Shown: one piece after another, positions 22,965 to 30,990 of the stretch
How positions within the stretch are numbered: position 1 is the stretch's first letter
Layout of the letters: each line of letters opens with the position of its first letter
From: CAVXUB01 sp963764805
GTDB lineage: Bacteria; Actinomycetota; Acidimicrobiia; Acidimicrobiales; Bog-793
Direction of reading: 5' to 3'
NCBI GenBank assembly: GCA_963764805.1
Contig: CAVXUB010000003.1
Location: 372,001 to 436,000 of the forward strand
DNA: 64,000 nucleotides
The notes under the pieces: model-generated
What the model saw: the letters and a program-made list of their open reading frames with translations, nothing else
Told to the model about the DNA's origin: nothing
The model's database searches: none
Position numbers and translations under genes: made by a program

Positions 22965-25777
22965 AGGCTTCCGCCCATGTTCGACATCAGGGGGCCTGGT
23001 TCCGTCCTCATCGACCACCGAACAGGGAGTGCCACCGCGGCCGTCACTACAAGAGCCGCACCCGCCACAGCGATGACGTATGGCACGAGCGTCCGTGAGA
23101 CTCCGGTGCCGAGACCGAAGATGGCGGTGAGCGGACCGACCAAGCCCAGCACCGCTCCGGCACCGATGACTGCCACTGCCTCCGCCGCGATCAGCGCCGC
23201 CAGGTGCCACGGTCCCCATCCCGCCGCGGCCAGAACGACCTGTGACCGGAGCCGATCCTTGAGCCCCGCGAGACTGATCATCACGACCGTTGCTGCCCCG
23301 AGCGCCAGAACCATGGCAGCGGCGGCGATGTCGAGGCCATGCACCTGAAGACCGATGCTGGCGCCGAGAAGGGTACGGGTCTGCTGCACCCGATCTCCGA
23401 AGGCGAGATCGATCGCTCCCATGAAGCTGAACGCCGCGATGCCCGCGGATAGAGCGGCAGTGGCGACGATGAGCTGGCCCCGCGAGGCAGAGGCGTTGGC
23501 CGCTCCCATTCTCAGCAGCCCGGCTGCTCGTCCGCCGCGTCTCGTGCGCCGTGAGAAGGTACGCGCCGCCGGGCGGTGCCCGACGGCGAGAACGACGAGT
23601 GTCGTGACGACGGCCGTCAAGACAGGTTCGCCGACGAGAGCGATCAGAGTGGCGAGCGCGCCGACCCGAGCGCCGGCAACCGTCTCCAGGATGTGAGCGG
23701 CGATCACCCCCGAGATGCTCGCCAATGTGCCGACGGCGACAAGTTCCCCAGTGATGCAGGCGATCAAGTCGGTCGATCGCCAGCCGAACGTCGATAGCAC
23801 GGCGAGGTCGTACCGTCTGCGGCGCACAGCCGCGAGCGCCCCACCGATCACGAACATGACGCCGCAGACGAGCGAGGTTGTGAGCAGCAAGAGCGTCTTC
23901 GAGTCGACAGCGGCGCTGACCACGTAAGCCACACCTTTACGGGTCCACCCTTCGGTCAGGTGCAGATCCTGACCGTCAGGTCCGGCTGATTCGAGATCGA
24001 CGCTCACGAGAGTGGGCGATGATCCATCCATCACGTCCACCTGGAGTCCCGTCGCGTTCTGGATCGCCGCGGCCGTGGCGGCCAGCCTCGCCCTCGTCGA
24101 CTGTCCTAGGTCGAGCGAGCCGCGCAGGCGCACGAGCAGCGCGGCGATGGGAGCGCGCTGCGCATCTCCCGTGGAGGTGTAGCGACTCGTCCCGAGCAGC
24201 GCCCTCGCCGCCGCCAGCGTTGTCACGAGCAAAGGGGGCTGCGCCACATATCCCGCCAAGTTCATGGTCGGGCCGAGGGCAGACCCGCCGAGGAGCTTGG
24301 CCGTCCGCGGATCAGCGGCCCGGGCGAACGGCGGCGAGAAAGTCTGCAAGGGAACTCTTGACAGGGCAGAGAATCCTGGGAGTCGGGCCGGGTCGAACTC
24401 GCCAACGACTTCGAGCACGCTGACCGGAGGTTCCGACTCTCCGTAGATGTCGCCCGCCCTCAGGTCTCGTACCTCCAACCGCTTGTACGCGGGGCCCTCG
24501 TTCTCCGGCGGGGCGGCGACGTAACCGAGCTCCTGTCCGTCGACGAAGTTCTCCCCTCCTGCCTGCCACCTGGGAGCTGTCCTCCAGATAGACAGCGGAT
24601 TGGAGGTGGTTGTCACAACCACCCTGTCGGCCCCGGCCGGACGGATGGCCGGGGGGGACGACACCCAGTATTGGGGTACGGGAAAGGAGGCGACCTCGCT
24701 TCCCCCGGCGAAGGCTTGTGCGAGGAAGCTCGAGTAGAGCGAGGAGCTCGTCGTCGTCGTCGTGACGACCCTACCCGCAGGCAGGGCGGCTGCCCATCTG
24801 CGCACGTTGGGAGAGCCGACGATCCGCGCCAGGCTGGGGCGACTTGATGCTGCGAGAAGGCTTGAGGTGGTGACGAGGGAATCGCTGAGAAATGTCGTTG
24901 TCGAGGCCAGCACCGGGACATCCACCACGGTGCCGAGATTCGTCCCGGAGACGGTCGTGGCGCTCTCAGCTTGCCCCAGGTACCTGCCTTTGACGAGCGC
25001 CCGCTTCAACCCGAACAGGTCCGTTTCGGCCGCAGGATCCACCGCCGTCAGCAGCATCGGGAAACTGACACTGAGCGGGATCTCGACAGTTCCGCCCGCA
25101 AACGACCCCGTCGAGGGTGTCTTCTCGGAGAAGCAATCGACGGCGCCGTCCAGCCGCCCGAGCTGAAAAGGCGACTCGATGGCACCGAGCGGTAGCGACG
25201 GCACCGATTGCGCGCCGCAGACGGGCACCAACTGCGTCTGACCCGGGATCACTTCGTACACGTTCAACACGTTGGTGAGTTTCGAGACGAAGGCGTCATT
25301 CCTCGAGATGTAGACGTAGTCCGAACCCATTTCGTACGACCGCCTGCCGTCTTCAAAAGCCGCCGAGACGCGGAACAGCTGCTCCGCTGGGCCGCTTGCG
25401 GGTACTACGAAGGGGAGAGTGACCTGGATCGGGACGAGCACGTATCCCACGTTCTCGACGGGCGCTACCTGCAACCCGGGGATCCGCTCGACAGCTTGTA
25501 GCTGCGCGGGAGTGATGCCCGAGAAGAGGTCGCCGAGGAAGTTGTCGCGGACGAGGCCTTGCTTACGCTCGAGCGCCGTCGCGTCTCCGCTCGGACGCAC
25601 GAGGATGTCGTACGCAGGCCGGAAGGCTGCCTGCAACGTGCCGTCGACATGAGCCTCGTTTGTCCTGACGGCTCCGGTCAGCAGAGTGGCGACTGCCACC
25701 ACTGCTGCGATCCCCACCATGAGACCCAAGCTGGGCCATGGTGATCGGCGGATCCCCCACCAGACGAAGCGGCTCAC
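22961..25777 (-). CDS. FtsX-like (MacB-type) ABC permease
   Basis: A 938-residue permease. The N-terminal helix (about 17-38) is followed by a very large extracytoplasmic region (about 40-610). Two FtsX-type membrane segments follow, one near 615-750 (TTSLVCGVMFVIGGALAAVRR) and a second block near the C-terminus with VVMISLAGLKDRLRSQVVLA. The periplasmic loop is much longer than in MacB, which suggests binding of a large or surface substrate. Upstream are a lipoprotein and a secreted protein on the same strand; the ATPase overlaps downstream. Together they look like one export or envelope-remodelling operon. The substrate is unknown. Confidence 0.85.
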   Translation of the reverse strand: MSRFVWWGIRRSPWPSLGLMVGIAAVVAVATLLTGAVRTNEAHVDGTLQAAFRPAYDILVRPSGDATALERKQGLVRDNFLGDLFSGITPAQLQAVERIPGLQVAPVENVGYVLVPIQVTLPFVVPASGPAEQLFRVSAAFEDGRRSYEMGSDYVYISRNDAFVSKLTNVLNVYEVIPGQTQLVPVCGAQSVPSLPLGAIESPFQLGRLDGAVDCFSEKTPSTGSFAGGTVEIPLSVSFPMLLTAVDPAAETDLFGLKRALVKGRYLGQAESATTVSGTNLGTVVDVPVLASTTTFLSDSLVTTSSLLAASSRPSLARIVGSPNVRRWAAALPAGRVVTTTTTSSSLYSSFLAQAFAGGSEVASFPVPQYWVSSPPAIRPAGADRVVVTTTSNPLSIWRTAPRWQAGGENFVDGQELGYVAAPPENEGPAYKRLEVRDLRAGDIYGESEPPVSVLEVVGEFDPARLPGFSALSRVPLQTFSPPFARAADPRTAKLLGGSALGPTMNLAGYVAQPPLLVTTLAAARALLGTSRYTSTGDAQRAPIAALLVRLRGSLDLGQSTRARLAATAAAIQNATGLQVDVMDGSSPTLVSVDLESAGPDGQDLHLTEGWTRKGVAYVVSAAVDSKTLLLLTTSLVCGVMFVIGGALAAVRRRRYDLAVLSTFGWRSTDLIACITGELVAVGTLASISGVIAAHILETVAGARVGALATLIALVGEPVLTAVVTTLVVLAVGHRPAARTFSRRTRRGGRAAGLLRMGAANASASRGQLIVATAALSAGIAAFSFMGAIDLAFGDRVQQTRTLLGASIGLQVHGLDIAAAAMVLALGAATVVMISLAGLKDRLRSQVVLAAAGWGPWHLAALIAAEAVAVIGAGAVLGLVGPLTAIFGLGTGVSRTLVPYVIAVAGAALVVTAAVALPVRWSMRTEPGPLMSNMGGSL

Positions 25778-25810
25778 GCCCCCGCCCTCGCCCGCCGCCG
25801 AGCTTCCTTC

Positions 25811-26287
25811 TCAACGTTGCGATACATACAGGGCCCAACGGGTCCCCGGTGCCGCCTCCACGTCCAGATCTACGAGGCCGAGGGGCTTTGACCACGGCAT
25901 CGTCACTGCAGAGACCGTCCCGTCGCAGGGCCCCGCTCCGGTCAGGTTCCGGAGCACGACTCCTCCCTCGCCGAGGCACGTGATCTGGAAGTAGAGATCG
26001 TGACCTGTCTCGTCGACGGTACCGAGATTTCGGTTTCCCTTGCCACGGGCGTTGAGGAGCAACTTGTCGCCGGGCCCGTCGCCCGGCTGGTTCGGCGTAG
26101 GAAGTGCACTCAGCGAAGGGGTGCTGGTGGTCGGGACGACGACGGAGGTGGTGGTCGGGAGTGTCGTCGGCGACTCTCTCGGGGGAGGCGCCGCCGGACT
26201 GGTGGCAGCCGAACATCCGGCTGCCACCAGCGCGACCGCAACAACCGCGAGCGGCCCGACCTTGGTCGACCGGACGCGGATTCTCAA
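25811..26287 (-). CDS. Secreted lipoprotein of the ABC operon
   Basis: A 158-residue lipoprotein. The TTG at 26287 overlaps the stop of the preceding gene (TTGA), and gives a basic head, a hydrophobic stretch PLAVVAVALV and a lipobox VAAGC (Cys25). A Pro/Thr-rich linker with TTTSVVVPTTSTPS precedes a compact C-terminal domain ending RWALYVSQR with two Cys (TCLGEG, GPCDG). A longer upstream start exists but would bury the signal sequence. It may be a substrate-binding or accessory lipoprotein for the permease encoded 33 bases downstream. I do not recognise the domain. Confidence 0.7.
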   Translation of the reverse strand: MRIRVRSTKVGPLAVVAVALVAAGCSAATSPAAPPPRESPTTLPTTTSVVVPTTSTPSLSALPTPNQPGDGPGDKLLLNARGKGNRNLGTVDETGHDLYFQITCLGEGGVVLRNLTGAGPCDGTVSAVTMPWSKPLGLVDLDVEAAPGTRWALYVSQR

Positions 26288-26925
26288 GGCGCTTGGACCC
26301 AGGGGGTGTACGAGCAATTGGCCACACATGTGCTTTGCGGGAAGGGCACGACGAGGTTCCTCTCGACCTTGTTGCCCGTCCCGGGCCCCTGCACGGCGGG
26401 AAGGAGCGCCGCGGCCAATGACCATTGCTCGGTCGTCCGGCAGTCGACGTTGACGTACTGGAAGTTCGACGACACCCACTCCATGGTGTTACCGAGCTGG
26501 ATCTCCCCGTACAACCCCTTCGGGATGGTCATCGAGTCGCCGATCGTGGTCGTGTCGCTCTTCTGGATGCTCGTAGCCAATCCGCCGGATGCCTGCGCCA
26601 TAGCCTGAAGGAACGGCAGGCTGACACCGATGTTGACAGAGCTCCCGTTGGTGATCGTGTAGCTGACACTTGTCTGGTTGCTCAGGGTGACGCTGATGCT
26701 TACGGGCGCAGGATCGTTGGCGTTGTAGCCCCAATGGATCGTGCCGGTGCCGAAGAACGGCGTGGAGAAGCCAGTCTGCTGGTAGTCGTAGCCGGGCACA
26801 CAGCCTTGATGGTGGGGCGGGATCGACGGTGCTGCGGCGGCGGAGGAGCTGGCGACGCCGGCGAACTGCCAAAGGGCGACCAGGCTCAGGATTATTGCGA
26901 TTCGTCCAACACTCCAGGACCTCAT
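26284..26925 (-). CDS. Secreted protein with possible aerolysin-like beta-structure
   Basis: A 213-residue protein with a signal peptide (hydrophobic 9-23, likely cut near AAAAP at about 32). The ATG at 26925 has AGGAAGAG 7 nt upstream and is preferred over the ATG at 26946. The mature part alternates Ser/Thr and hydrophobic residues: VSISVTLSNQTSVSYTITNG, then KSDTTTIGDSMTIPKGLYGE, then VSSNFQYVNVDC. This style is seen in aerolysin/ETX-MTX2-type pore-forming proteins and in several secreted actinobacterial proteins, but I see no diagnostic family motif. Four cysteines lie in the mature part. It is first in the ABC operon, so it may be an exported or surface-acting factor. Confidence 0.6.
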   Translation of the reverse strand: MRSWSVGRIAIILSLVALWQFAGVASSSAAAAPSIPPHHQGCVPGYDYQQTGFSTPFFGTGTIHWGYNANDPAPVSISVTLSNQTSVSYTITNGSSVNIGVSLPFLQAMAQASGGLATSIQKSDTTTIGDSMTIPKGLYGEIQLGNTMEWVSSNFQYVNVDCRTTEQWSLAAALLPAVQGPGTGNKVERNLVVPFPQSTCVANCSYTPWVQAP

Positions 26926-27043
26926 GCGACAGCTCTTCCTGGGCAACTGCAGCCTCCAATGACCAAGGGATCAACCGAGGCGGACGGCCGTCCAGCAAGT
27001 ATCCCGCCCGATTGACCCCCGGGCCCGCCTGAGGAAGATGCAG

Positions 27044-27072
27044 AATATATGCTGTAGAAGAATCTGCTGCAA
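27044..27072 (-). promoter_or_regulatory. Sigma-70-like promoter TTGCAG-N17-TATATT (minus strand)
   Basis: On the minus strand TTGCAG (27067-27072) and TATATT (27044-27049) are separated by exactly 17 bases. It precedes the secreted protein/lipoprotein/ABC operon by about 110 nt, leaving room for a 5' untranslated leader. This AT-rich patch stands out in the surrounding GC-rich DNA. Confidence 0.65.
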
Positions 27073-27089
27073 GGATCCACGGTTGAGGT

Positions 27090-27356
27090 GTGCCACCTCC
27101 CGACCTGCAGGCCGCCTTTGGTGAGGTGGTGCGGGTGCTGCGGCTGCGGGCGGGGCTGTCGCAAGAGGAGCTGTCGTTTCGCTGCGGGCGGCACCGGACC
27201 TACGTTTCCCTGATCGAGCGCGGGCGCAATGCGCCTTCGATCAACACCCTCTGGGTCCTCGCCGAGGCGTTGAAGATCGCGCCGTCGGAGCTCGTGCGCG
27301 CCGTCGAGGCACGGCTCGCCGCTCCCCATCGCCGGCAGGCGGCGCCCGCGCGATAG
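27090..27356 (+). CDS. XRE-family helix-turn-helix regulator
   Basis: An 88-residue protein that is essentially one Cro/cI-type helix-turn-helix domain: RAGLSQEELSFRCGRHRTYV then SLIERGRNAPSINTLWVLAEAL. It is divergent from the secreted protein operon and its start lies within 20-50 bases of that operon's promoter, so it may regulate it. The GTG at 27090 gives the natural N-terminus. The short tail is Ala/Arg/Pro-rich. The ligand, if any, is unknown. Confidence 0.85.
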   Translation: MPPPDLQAAFGEVVRVLRLRAGLSQEELSFRCGRHRTYVSLIERGRNAPSINTLWVLAEALKIAPSELVRAVEARLAAPHRRQAAPAR

Positions 27357-27426
27357 AGGCGTTGGTACTTCCCATCGGCGGCAGGCCCCGGCGCCCGCCC
27401 GTTAGCGACGGCCGAGCCCCTGGAGC

Positions 27427-27455
27427 TTGACGTTCAGCTATCGTAAGCCTACACT
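27427..27455 (+). promoter_or_regulatory. Promoter TTGACG-N17-TACACT of the ArsR-AHSA1 operon
   Basis: TTGACG (27427-27432) and TACACT (27450-27455) have perfect 17-base spacing. The -10 lies 11 nt before the GTG start of the ArsR-type gene, so the leader is very short or absent. The -10 is covered by the first operator palindrome. Confidence 0.75.
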
Positions 27456-27476
27456 TACGGTTAGTCGTGACTAACC
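27442..27476. promoter_or_regulatory. Two adjacent palindromes, probable ArsR operator
   Basis: CGTAAG-N6-CTTACG (27442-27459) and GGTTAG-N6-CTAACC (27459-27476) are perfect inverted repeats with centres 17 bases apart. The first overlaps the -10 box and the second the start codon. Binding of the ArsR-type regulator encoded here would block transcription of its own operon; autoregulation is usual in the family. Confidence 0.7.
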
Positions 27477-27767
27477 ATGTGGCCGTGATAGGAGCGTTGG
27501 GTGATCCAACTCGCCTGCGGATCTTCGAGCTGCTGGCCGATGGTCCCCGGGCGGTGGGCGAGCTGGCTCGATCGTTGCCGGTCAGCCGCCCGGCGGTCTC
27601 CCAGCACCTCAAGGTGCTGAAGGAGGCAGGCTTGGTGGTCGACCAACAGCAGGGGACGAGGCGGCTCTACCGGCTCGACCCGCAGGGGCTGGACGCGCTG
27701 CGCGCCTGATTTCGACCGGTTCTGGAGCAAGTCGCTGGCGGCGTTCAAGGAAGCTGCCGAGCGTTGA
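27467..27767 (+). CDS. ArsR-family transcriptional regulator (apparent +1 frameshift near the end)
   Basis: The GTG start gives a winged helix: VAVIGALGDPTRLRIFELLA, then SRPAVSQHLKVLKEAGLVV with the recognition helix, then TRRLYRLDPQGLDALRA. The frame stops at 27709, yet the next frame continues FDRFWSKSLAAFKEAAER, the standard tail of this subfamily, to a stop at 27767. One extra base near 27707 explains it; without it the protein is about 99 residues. No metal-binding cysteines are seen, so it belongs to the non-metal ArsR group that is typically paired with an AHSA1 (START-like) gene, as here. Confidence 0.85.
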
Positions 27768-27796
27768 CACCGCGGACAAGCCGAACGGGAGAAGAG

Positions 27797-28281
27797 ATGA
27801 CCACCGAGACATCTACGCGGTACGGACTTCGATAGTCGTGGCATGCACGCCGGAGAAGGCCTTCGACGTGTTCACCAAGGAGATGGCGACATGGTGGCCG
27901 CCGGACCACCACATCCTCGACGGCGAGCTCGAACAGATCGTCTTCGAGCCGCGCGTCGGCGGCGACATATACGACCGTGCGACCAACGGCAACGAGTCGC
28001 ACTGGGGCAAGGTGCTGGCCTTCGAGCCACCCCACCGCCTGGTGTTCGGCTGGAGGATCAGCCTGCAGTGGCAGATCGAGGAGGACGAGGGACGGGTGAG
28101 CGAGGTCGAGGTGCGTTTCGTGCCTGAGGCGACTGAGCACACGAGGGTCGAGCTCGAGCACCGCCATATCGACCGGCACGGCGAAGGCTGGGAGCAGATC
28201 CGCGAGGCCGTCGCGTCGCCCGGCGGCTGGGACAGGGGACTGGCGAGGCTGGCCGAAGCGATTTCAGCGCCGAGCGCCTGA
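27797..28281 (+). CDS. AHSA1/SRPBCC (START-like) domain protein (apparent frameshift near start)
   Basis: A protein of about 160 residues with the AHSA1 fold: ACTPEKAFDVFTKEMATWWP, VFEPRVGGDIYDRATNGNE, KVLAFEPPHRLVFGWRI and the helical end GWEQIREAVASPGGWDRGLA. The ATG at 27797 opens MTTETSTR and then loses frame near 27820; the next frame reads RTSIVVACTPEKAF. One missing base explains it, and the intact domain needs the first strand before ACTPE. A GTG at 27838 would start without it. ArsR-AHSA1 pairs are common, with the SRPBCC cavity thought to bind a hydrophobic ligand. It overlaps the holA end by 18 bases, tail to tail. Confidence 0.85.
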
Positions 28282-29334
28282 GCCTGCCGTCCGGCGGCGG
28301 CCGGCCGGCGAGCGGCTGAGCTGTGCCAGGCGGGCGACGAGGATCTCCATCACCAGCTCCGCGGGTAGCCCTGTACGGCCGCGTAGGTCGAGATCGGCGT
28401 CCGCCAACAGGAGGATCGCCTTGGCCACCTTGTCGTGACCGAGCTGGTGCGACTGGCGGAGGATCTTCCCCGCCGGGAAGCGGTTCATGCCGAGTATCGA
28501 CCCGGCGGCGTTGTCGTCGGCAACCCCGATCCCGTCCAACCGGAGCATCCCGCCGAAGTGCTTGTGGAGTGTGGCGAGCACCACCAGCGGATGGCGGTCG
28601 CCGGCGCCCATCATCCGGTGCAGCACCGACACCGCCTGCTCGATCTGCCCGTCGTCGATCGCGTCGGTGAGGTCCCATGGCGCCAGTTCCCCCGCCTCGC
28701 CCATGAACGGTCTCAGCTCCTCGGCGCTGACGTTGGCTCCCTCGCCGTAAGCGGCGGCAAGGGTGTCCAGCAGCCCCGGCAGGCGTGAGAGGTCCTCGCC
28801 GAGGTTCTCGACGACCATCGCTCGTGCGTCCGGCCGCAGACGCACAGGGGCGCCGCGCAGCTGCGCGTCGAACCAATCGCCGCGGGCGCGGGCGCCCGAC
28901 CTGACGGTCGTGTCGATGACGCGACCCGCTTTCTGCACGGCTTTCACCAGCGCCGCCGGGGGAGCCTTCTCGTCCGCCACGAGGATGAGCGAGGTGCTAG
29001 CCACCGGATCCGCCAAGTACTCGGCGAGCTTGCGCACCTGCGCGGCGTCGAGCAGGCCGGCGTGCCGGAGGGCGACGATGCGGCGATCCGCGAGGAAGGG
29101 CAGCGTGGTGCAGGCATCGAGGAGGGGCCCGATGTCGATGCTCTGGCGACCCCCCTCCCCGCCGTCGGCTCCCGAAGAGAGCGGCCCGTACTCCTCCACC
29201 ATCGCCGGCATCGCACCGCCAGACGACGACGCCACGAGCTCCTCGCGCAGCTCGGCGAAGGCCAGGCCGACCAGCGAAGGGTCCGCGCCGTGCACCAGAT
29301 AGACGGGCGCTGGAACCTCGTGCTCGGGGTTCAT
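28264..29334 (-). CDS. holA: DNA polymerase III subunit delta
   Basis: A 356-residue HolA, the clamp-loader subunit that opens the beta clamp. Recognisable segments are VYLVHGADPSLVGLAFAELR, FLADRRIVALRHAGLL, LADPVASTSLILVADEK and the C-terminal helical region with LAQLSRSP. The start overlaps the stop of the FolP-like gene (ATGA at 29331-29334). The last 20 residues are Arg-rich. It is part of the minus-strand cluster with the thioredoxin and FolP-like genes. Confidence 0.9.
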   Translation of the reverse strand: MNPEHEVPAPVYLVHGADPSLVGLAFAELREELVASSSGGAMPAMVEEYGPLSSGADGGEGGRQSIDIGPLLDACTTLPFLADRRIVALRHAGLLDAAQVRKLAEYLADPVASTSLILVADEKAPPAALVKAVQKAGRVIDTTVRSGARARGDWFDAQLRGAPVRLRPDARAMVVENLGEDLSRLPGLLDTLAAAYGEGANVSAEELRPFMGEAGELAPWDLTDAIDDGQIEQAVSVLHRMMGAGDRHPLVVLATLHKHFGGMLRLDGIGVADDNAAGSILGMNRFPAGKILRQSHQLGHDKVAKAILLLADADLDLRGRTGLPAELVMEILVARLAQLSRSPAGRRRTAGSGARR

Positions 29335-30182
29335 CGGTCCTCCTCGAGGATCGCCGCCAGTGCGTCCCTGACGCGCACGGTGCCCGCCACGTCGTGCACA
29401 CGCAGAATGCGGCAGCCCTTCGAGATGCCGAGCGACAGCGCGCCGAGGGAGGCGTGCCGCCGCTGGTCCACGTCCAGGCCGAGCAATCGCCCGAGGAACG
29501 TCTTGTTGGAGGCAGATAGGAGAAGCGGGTATCCGAGCCGTGCCAGCCGATCGGAGGCGCGCAGCAGCACGACCGACTGCTGCCAGGTCTTGCCGAGGTC
29601 GAGGCCGGCGTCGACCACCACCGACTGGGGCTTGATGCCGGCAGAAACGGCCATGCCGGCCCGCTCTGCAAGGAAGCCCTCGACTGTGGCCACCACGTCC
29701 TCGTACTGAGGCTCCGGGTCGGGGATGCGGGGGCCGAGCCGGATGTGGGTGGCCACGACCGCGGCAGAGGCGGATGCGGCGACGTCGCAGTAGTCGGGAT
29801 CGGCGAAGCCGCTGATGTCGTTGCCCATCACCGCCCCGGCGCTGAAAGCCTCGCGGGCCACCGCCGACCGCCAGGTGTCGACGGATATTGGCACCGCGAA
29901 ACGCGCCCGTAGCGCCTCCACAGCCGGCACCACCCGCTCGAGCTCCTCATCGACACTGACCTGCGGACCGGGGCCGGCCTTGACGCCGCCGACATCGAGG
30001 ATGTCGGCTCCCGCCGACACCAGCTCGTCGGCACGGCCCAGGAACGCGTCCAAGGCGAAGTAGGCGCCCTTGTCGAAGAAGGAGTCCGTTGTCCTGTTGA
30101 GGATGCCCATGACGAGCGCTCGCGCCGTCAGGTCGTAATGCCGGCCCCCGAGCTCGAGGGCCACCGGAGCGAGGCCGCCCAT
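29331..30182 (-). CDS. Dihydropteroate synthase family protein, FolP2-like
   Basis: A 283-residue pterin-binding TIM-barrel protein. It has MGILNRTTDSFFDKG where classical DHPS has the NVTPDSFSDGG loop, then ADILDVGGVKAGPGPQVSVDEE and VPISVDTWRSAVAREA. The NRT.DSF.DKG and VGGVKAGPG motifs match the mycobacterial FolP2 type more than FolP1. FolP2 of Mycobacterium tuberculosis is reported not to have DHPS activity, so a different role is possible. The ATG (30180-30182) overlaps the stop of the thioredoxin gene, and its stop overlaps the holA start. No other folate genes are in the window. Confidence 0.85.
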   Translation of the reverse strand: MGGLAPVALELGGRHYDLTARALVMGILNRTTDSFFDKGAYFALDAFLGRADELVSAGADILDVGGVKAGPGPQVSVDEELERVVPAVEALRARFAVPISVDTWRSAVAREAFSAGAVMGNDISGFADPDYCDVAASASAAVVATHIRLGPRIPDPEPQYEDVVATVEGFLAERAGMAVSAGIKPQSVVVDAGLDLGKTWQQSVVLLRASDRLARLGYPLLLSASNKTFLGRLLGLDVDQRRHASLGALSLGISKGCRILRVHDVAGTVRVRDALAAILEEDR

Positions 30183-30937
30183 CAGAAGAGTCTGGAGGCG
30201 AGGGCGCGGCGATAGCGCGAGCGGCGTGGATCGTCGGGCTCCATCGTCTCCAGGATGTCGACGACAAGCTGCCTCGCCTCCTCGTCCTCGCGCACCTTCT
30301 CGAGCAGCTCGTCGAGCCTTGCCTCGATACTGGTGCCACCGGCCGCTGCAGCCGATCCGGCAGCTCCTCCTGCAGCCTGTGTCCCGACTGCCTCGCCGGC
30401 CATCCCCAGCCGAGCAGCGGCGGCCACCCGCCTCGATTCGGGGGAGTCCGGGATCCGCGCCAGCAGGTCGAGAGCGGCTTGGTGGTCTCCCCGGTCGGTG
30501 AGCAGCTGGGCGAGAGCGACGACCGCTCCCGCATGGTCGGGTTGCAGCTCGAGGGCCTGGCGTAAGGACTCCTCGTCCCCCTGCTCGGCGAGCATGTCGG
30601 CCTCGCTCGGTGGCGAGGCAAGCTGGTCGACGAACGCCTTCACCTCGGCCTCTGGGATCGCACCGACGAAGTTGGCAACGACGCGCCCGTCCTGCACGGC
30701 GAAAACCGCCGGGATCGACTGCGTGCGGAAGGCGGCGGCCACGCGGGGGTTCTCGTCGATGTTGACCTTGGCGAGCTCGACCTTGCCGCCGGTCGCCTCG
30801 ATCGATCTTTCGAGGATCGGCCCCAGCGTCCGGCACGGTTGGCACCAGGGCGCCCACAGGTCGACGACCACCGGGAGCTCGACGGAACGGGCCATGACCT
30901 CGGTGTCGAAGGTCGCATCCGTGACGTCCTTGGCCAT
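30182..30937 (-). CDS. Thioredoxin-TPR protein (YbbN/CnoX type)
   Basis: A 251-residue protein. The thioredoxin domain (1-110) has WAPWCQPC (Cys32, Cys35), so the active-site dipeptide is QP and not the GP of true thioredoxins. A TPR-like helical region follows (about 115-175), with an Ala/Gly-rich linker and a C-terminal LLEKVREDEEARQLVVDILE helix. YbbN/CnoX proteins act as chaperones and redox partners for unfolded proteins. A TANNNT box lies 8 nt before the ATG. It is first in the operon with the FolP2-like gene and holA. Confidence 0.88.
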   Translation of the reverse strand: MAKDVTDATFDTEVMARSVELPVVVDLWAPWCQPCRTLGPILERSIEATGGKVELAKVNIDENPRVAAAFRTQSIPAVFAVQDGRVVANFVGAIPEAEVKAFVDQLASPPSEADMLAEQGDEESLRQALELQPDHAGAVVALAQLLTDRGDHQAALDLLARIPDSPESRRVAAAARLGMAGEAVGTQAAGGAAGSAAAAGGTSIEARLDELLEKVREDEEARQLVVDILETMEPDDPRRSRYRRALASRLF

Positions 30938-30945
30938 CGCCCGAG

Positions 30946-30951
30946 ACGCTA
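30946..30951 (-). promoter_or_regulatory. -10 box TAGCGT, leaderless type (minus strand)
   Basis: TAGCGT on the minus strand lies 8 nt before the ATG at 30937, the leaderless spacing seen at other starts in the window. Confidence 0.45.
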
Positions 30952-30990
30952 CCGTGCCCCGGCGAGCCGCCGTGACGGAAAGACTGTCGC

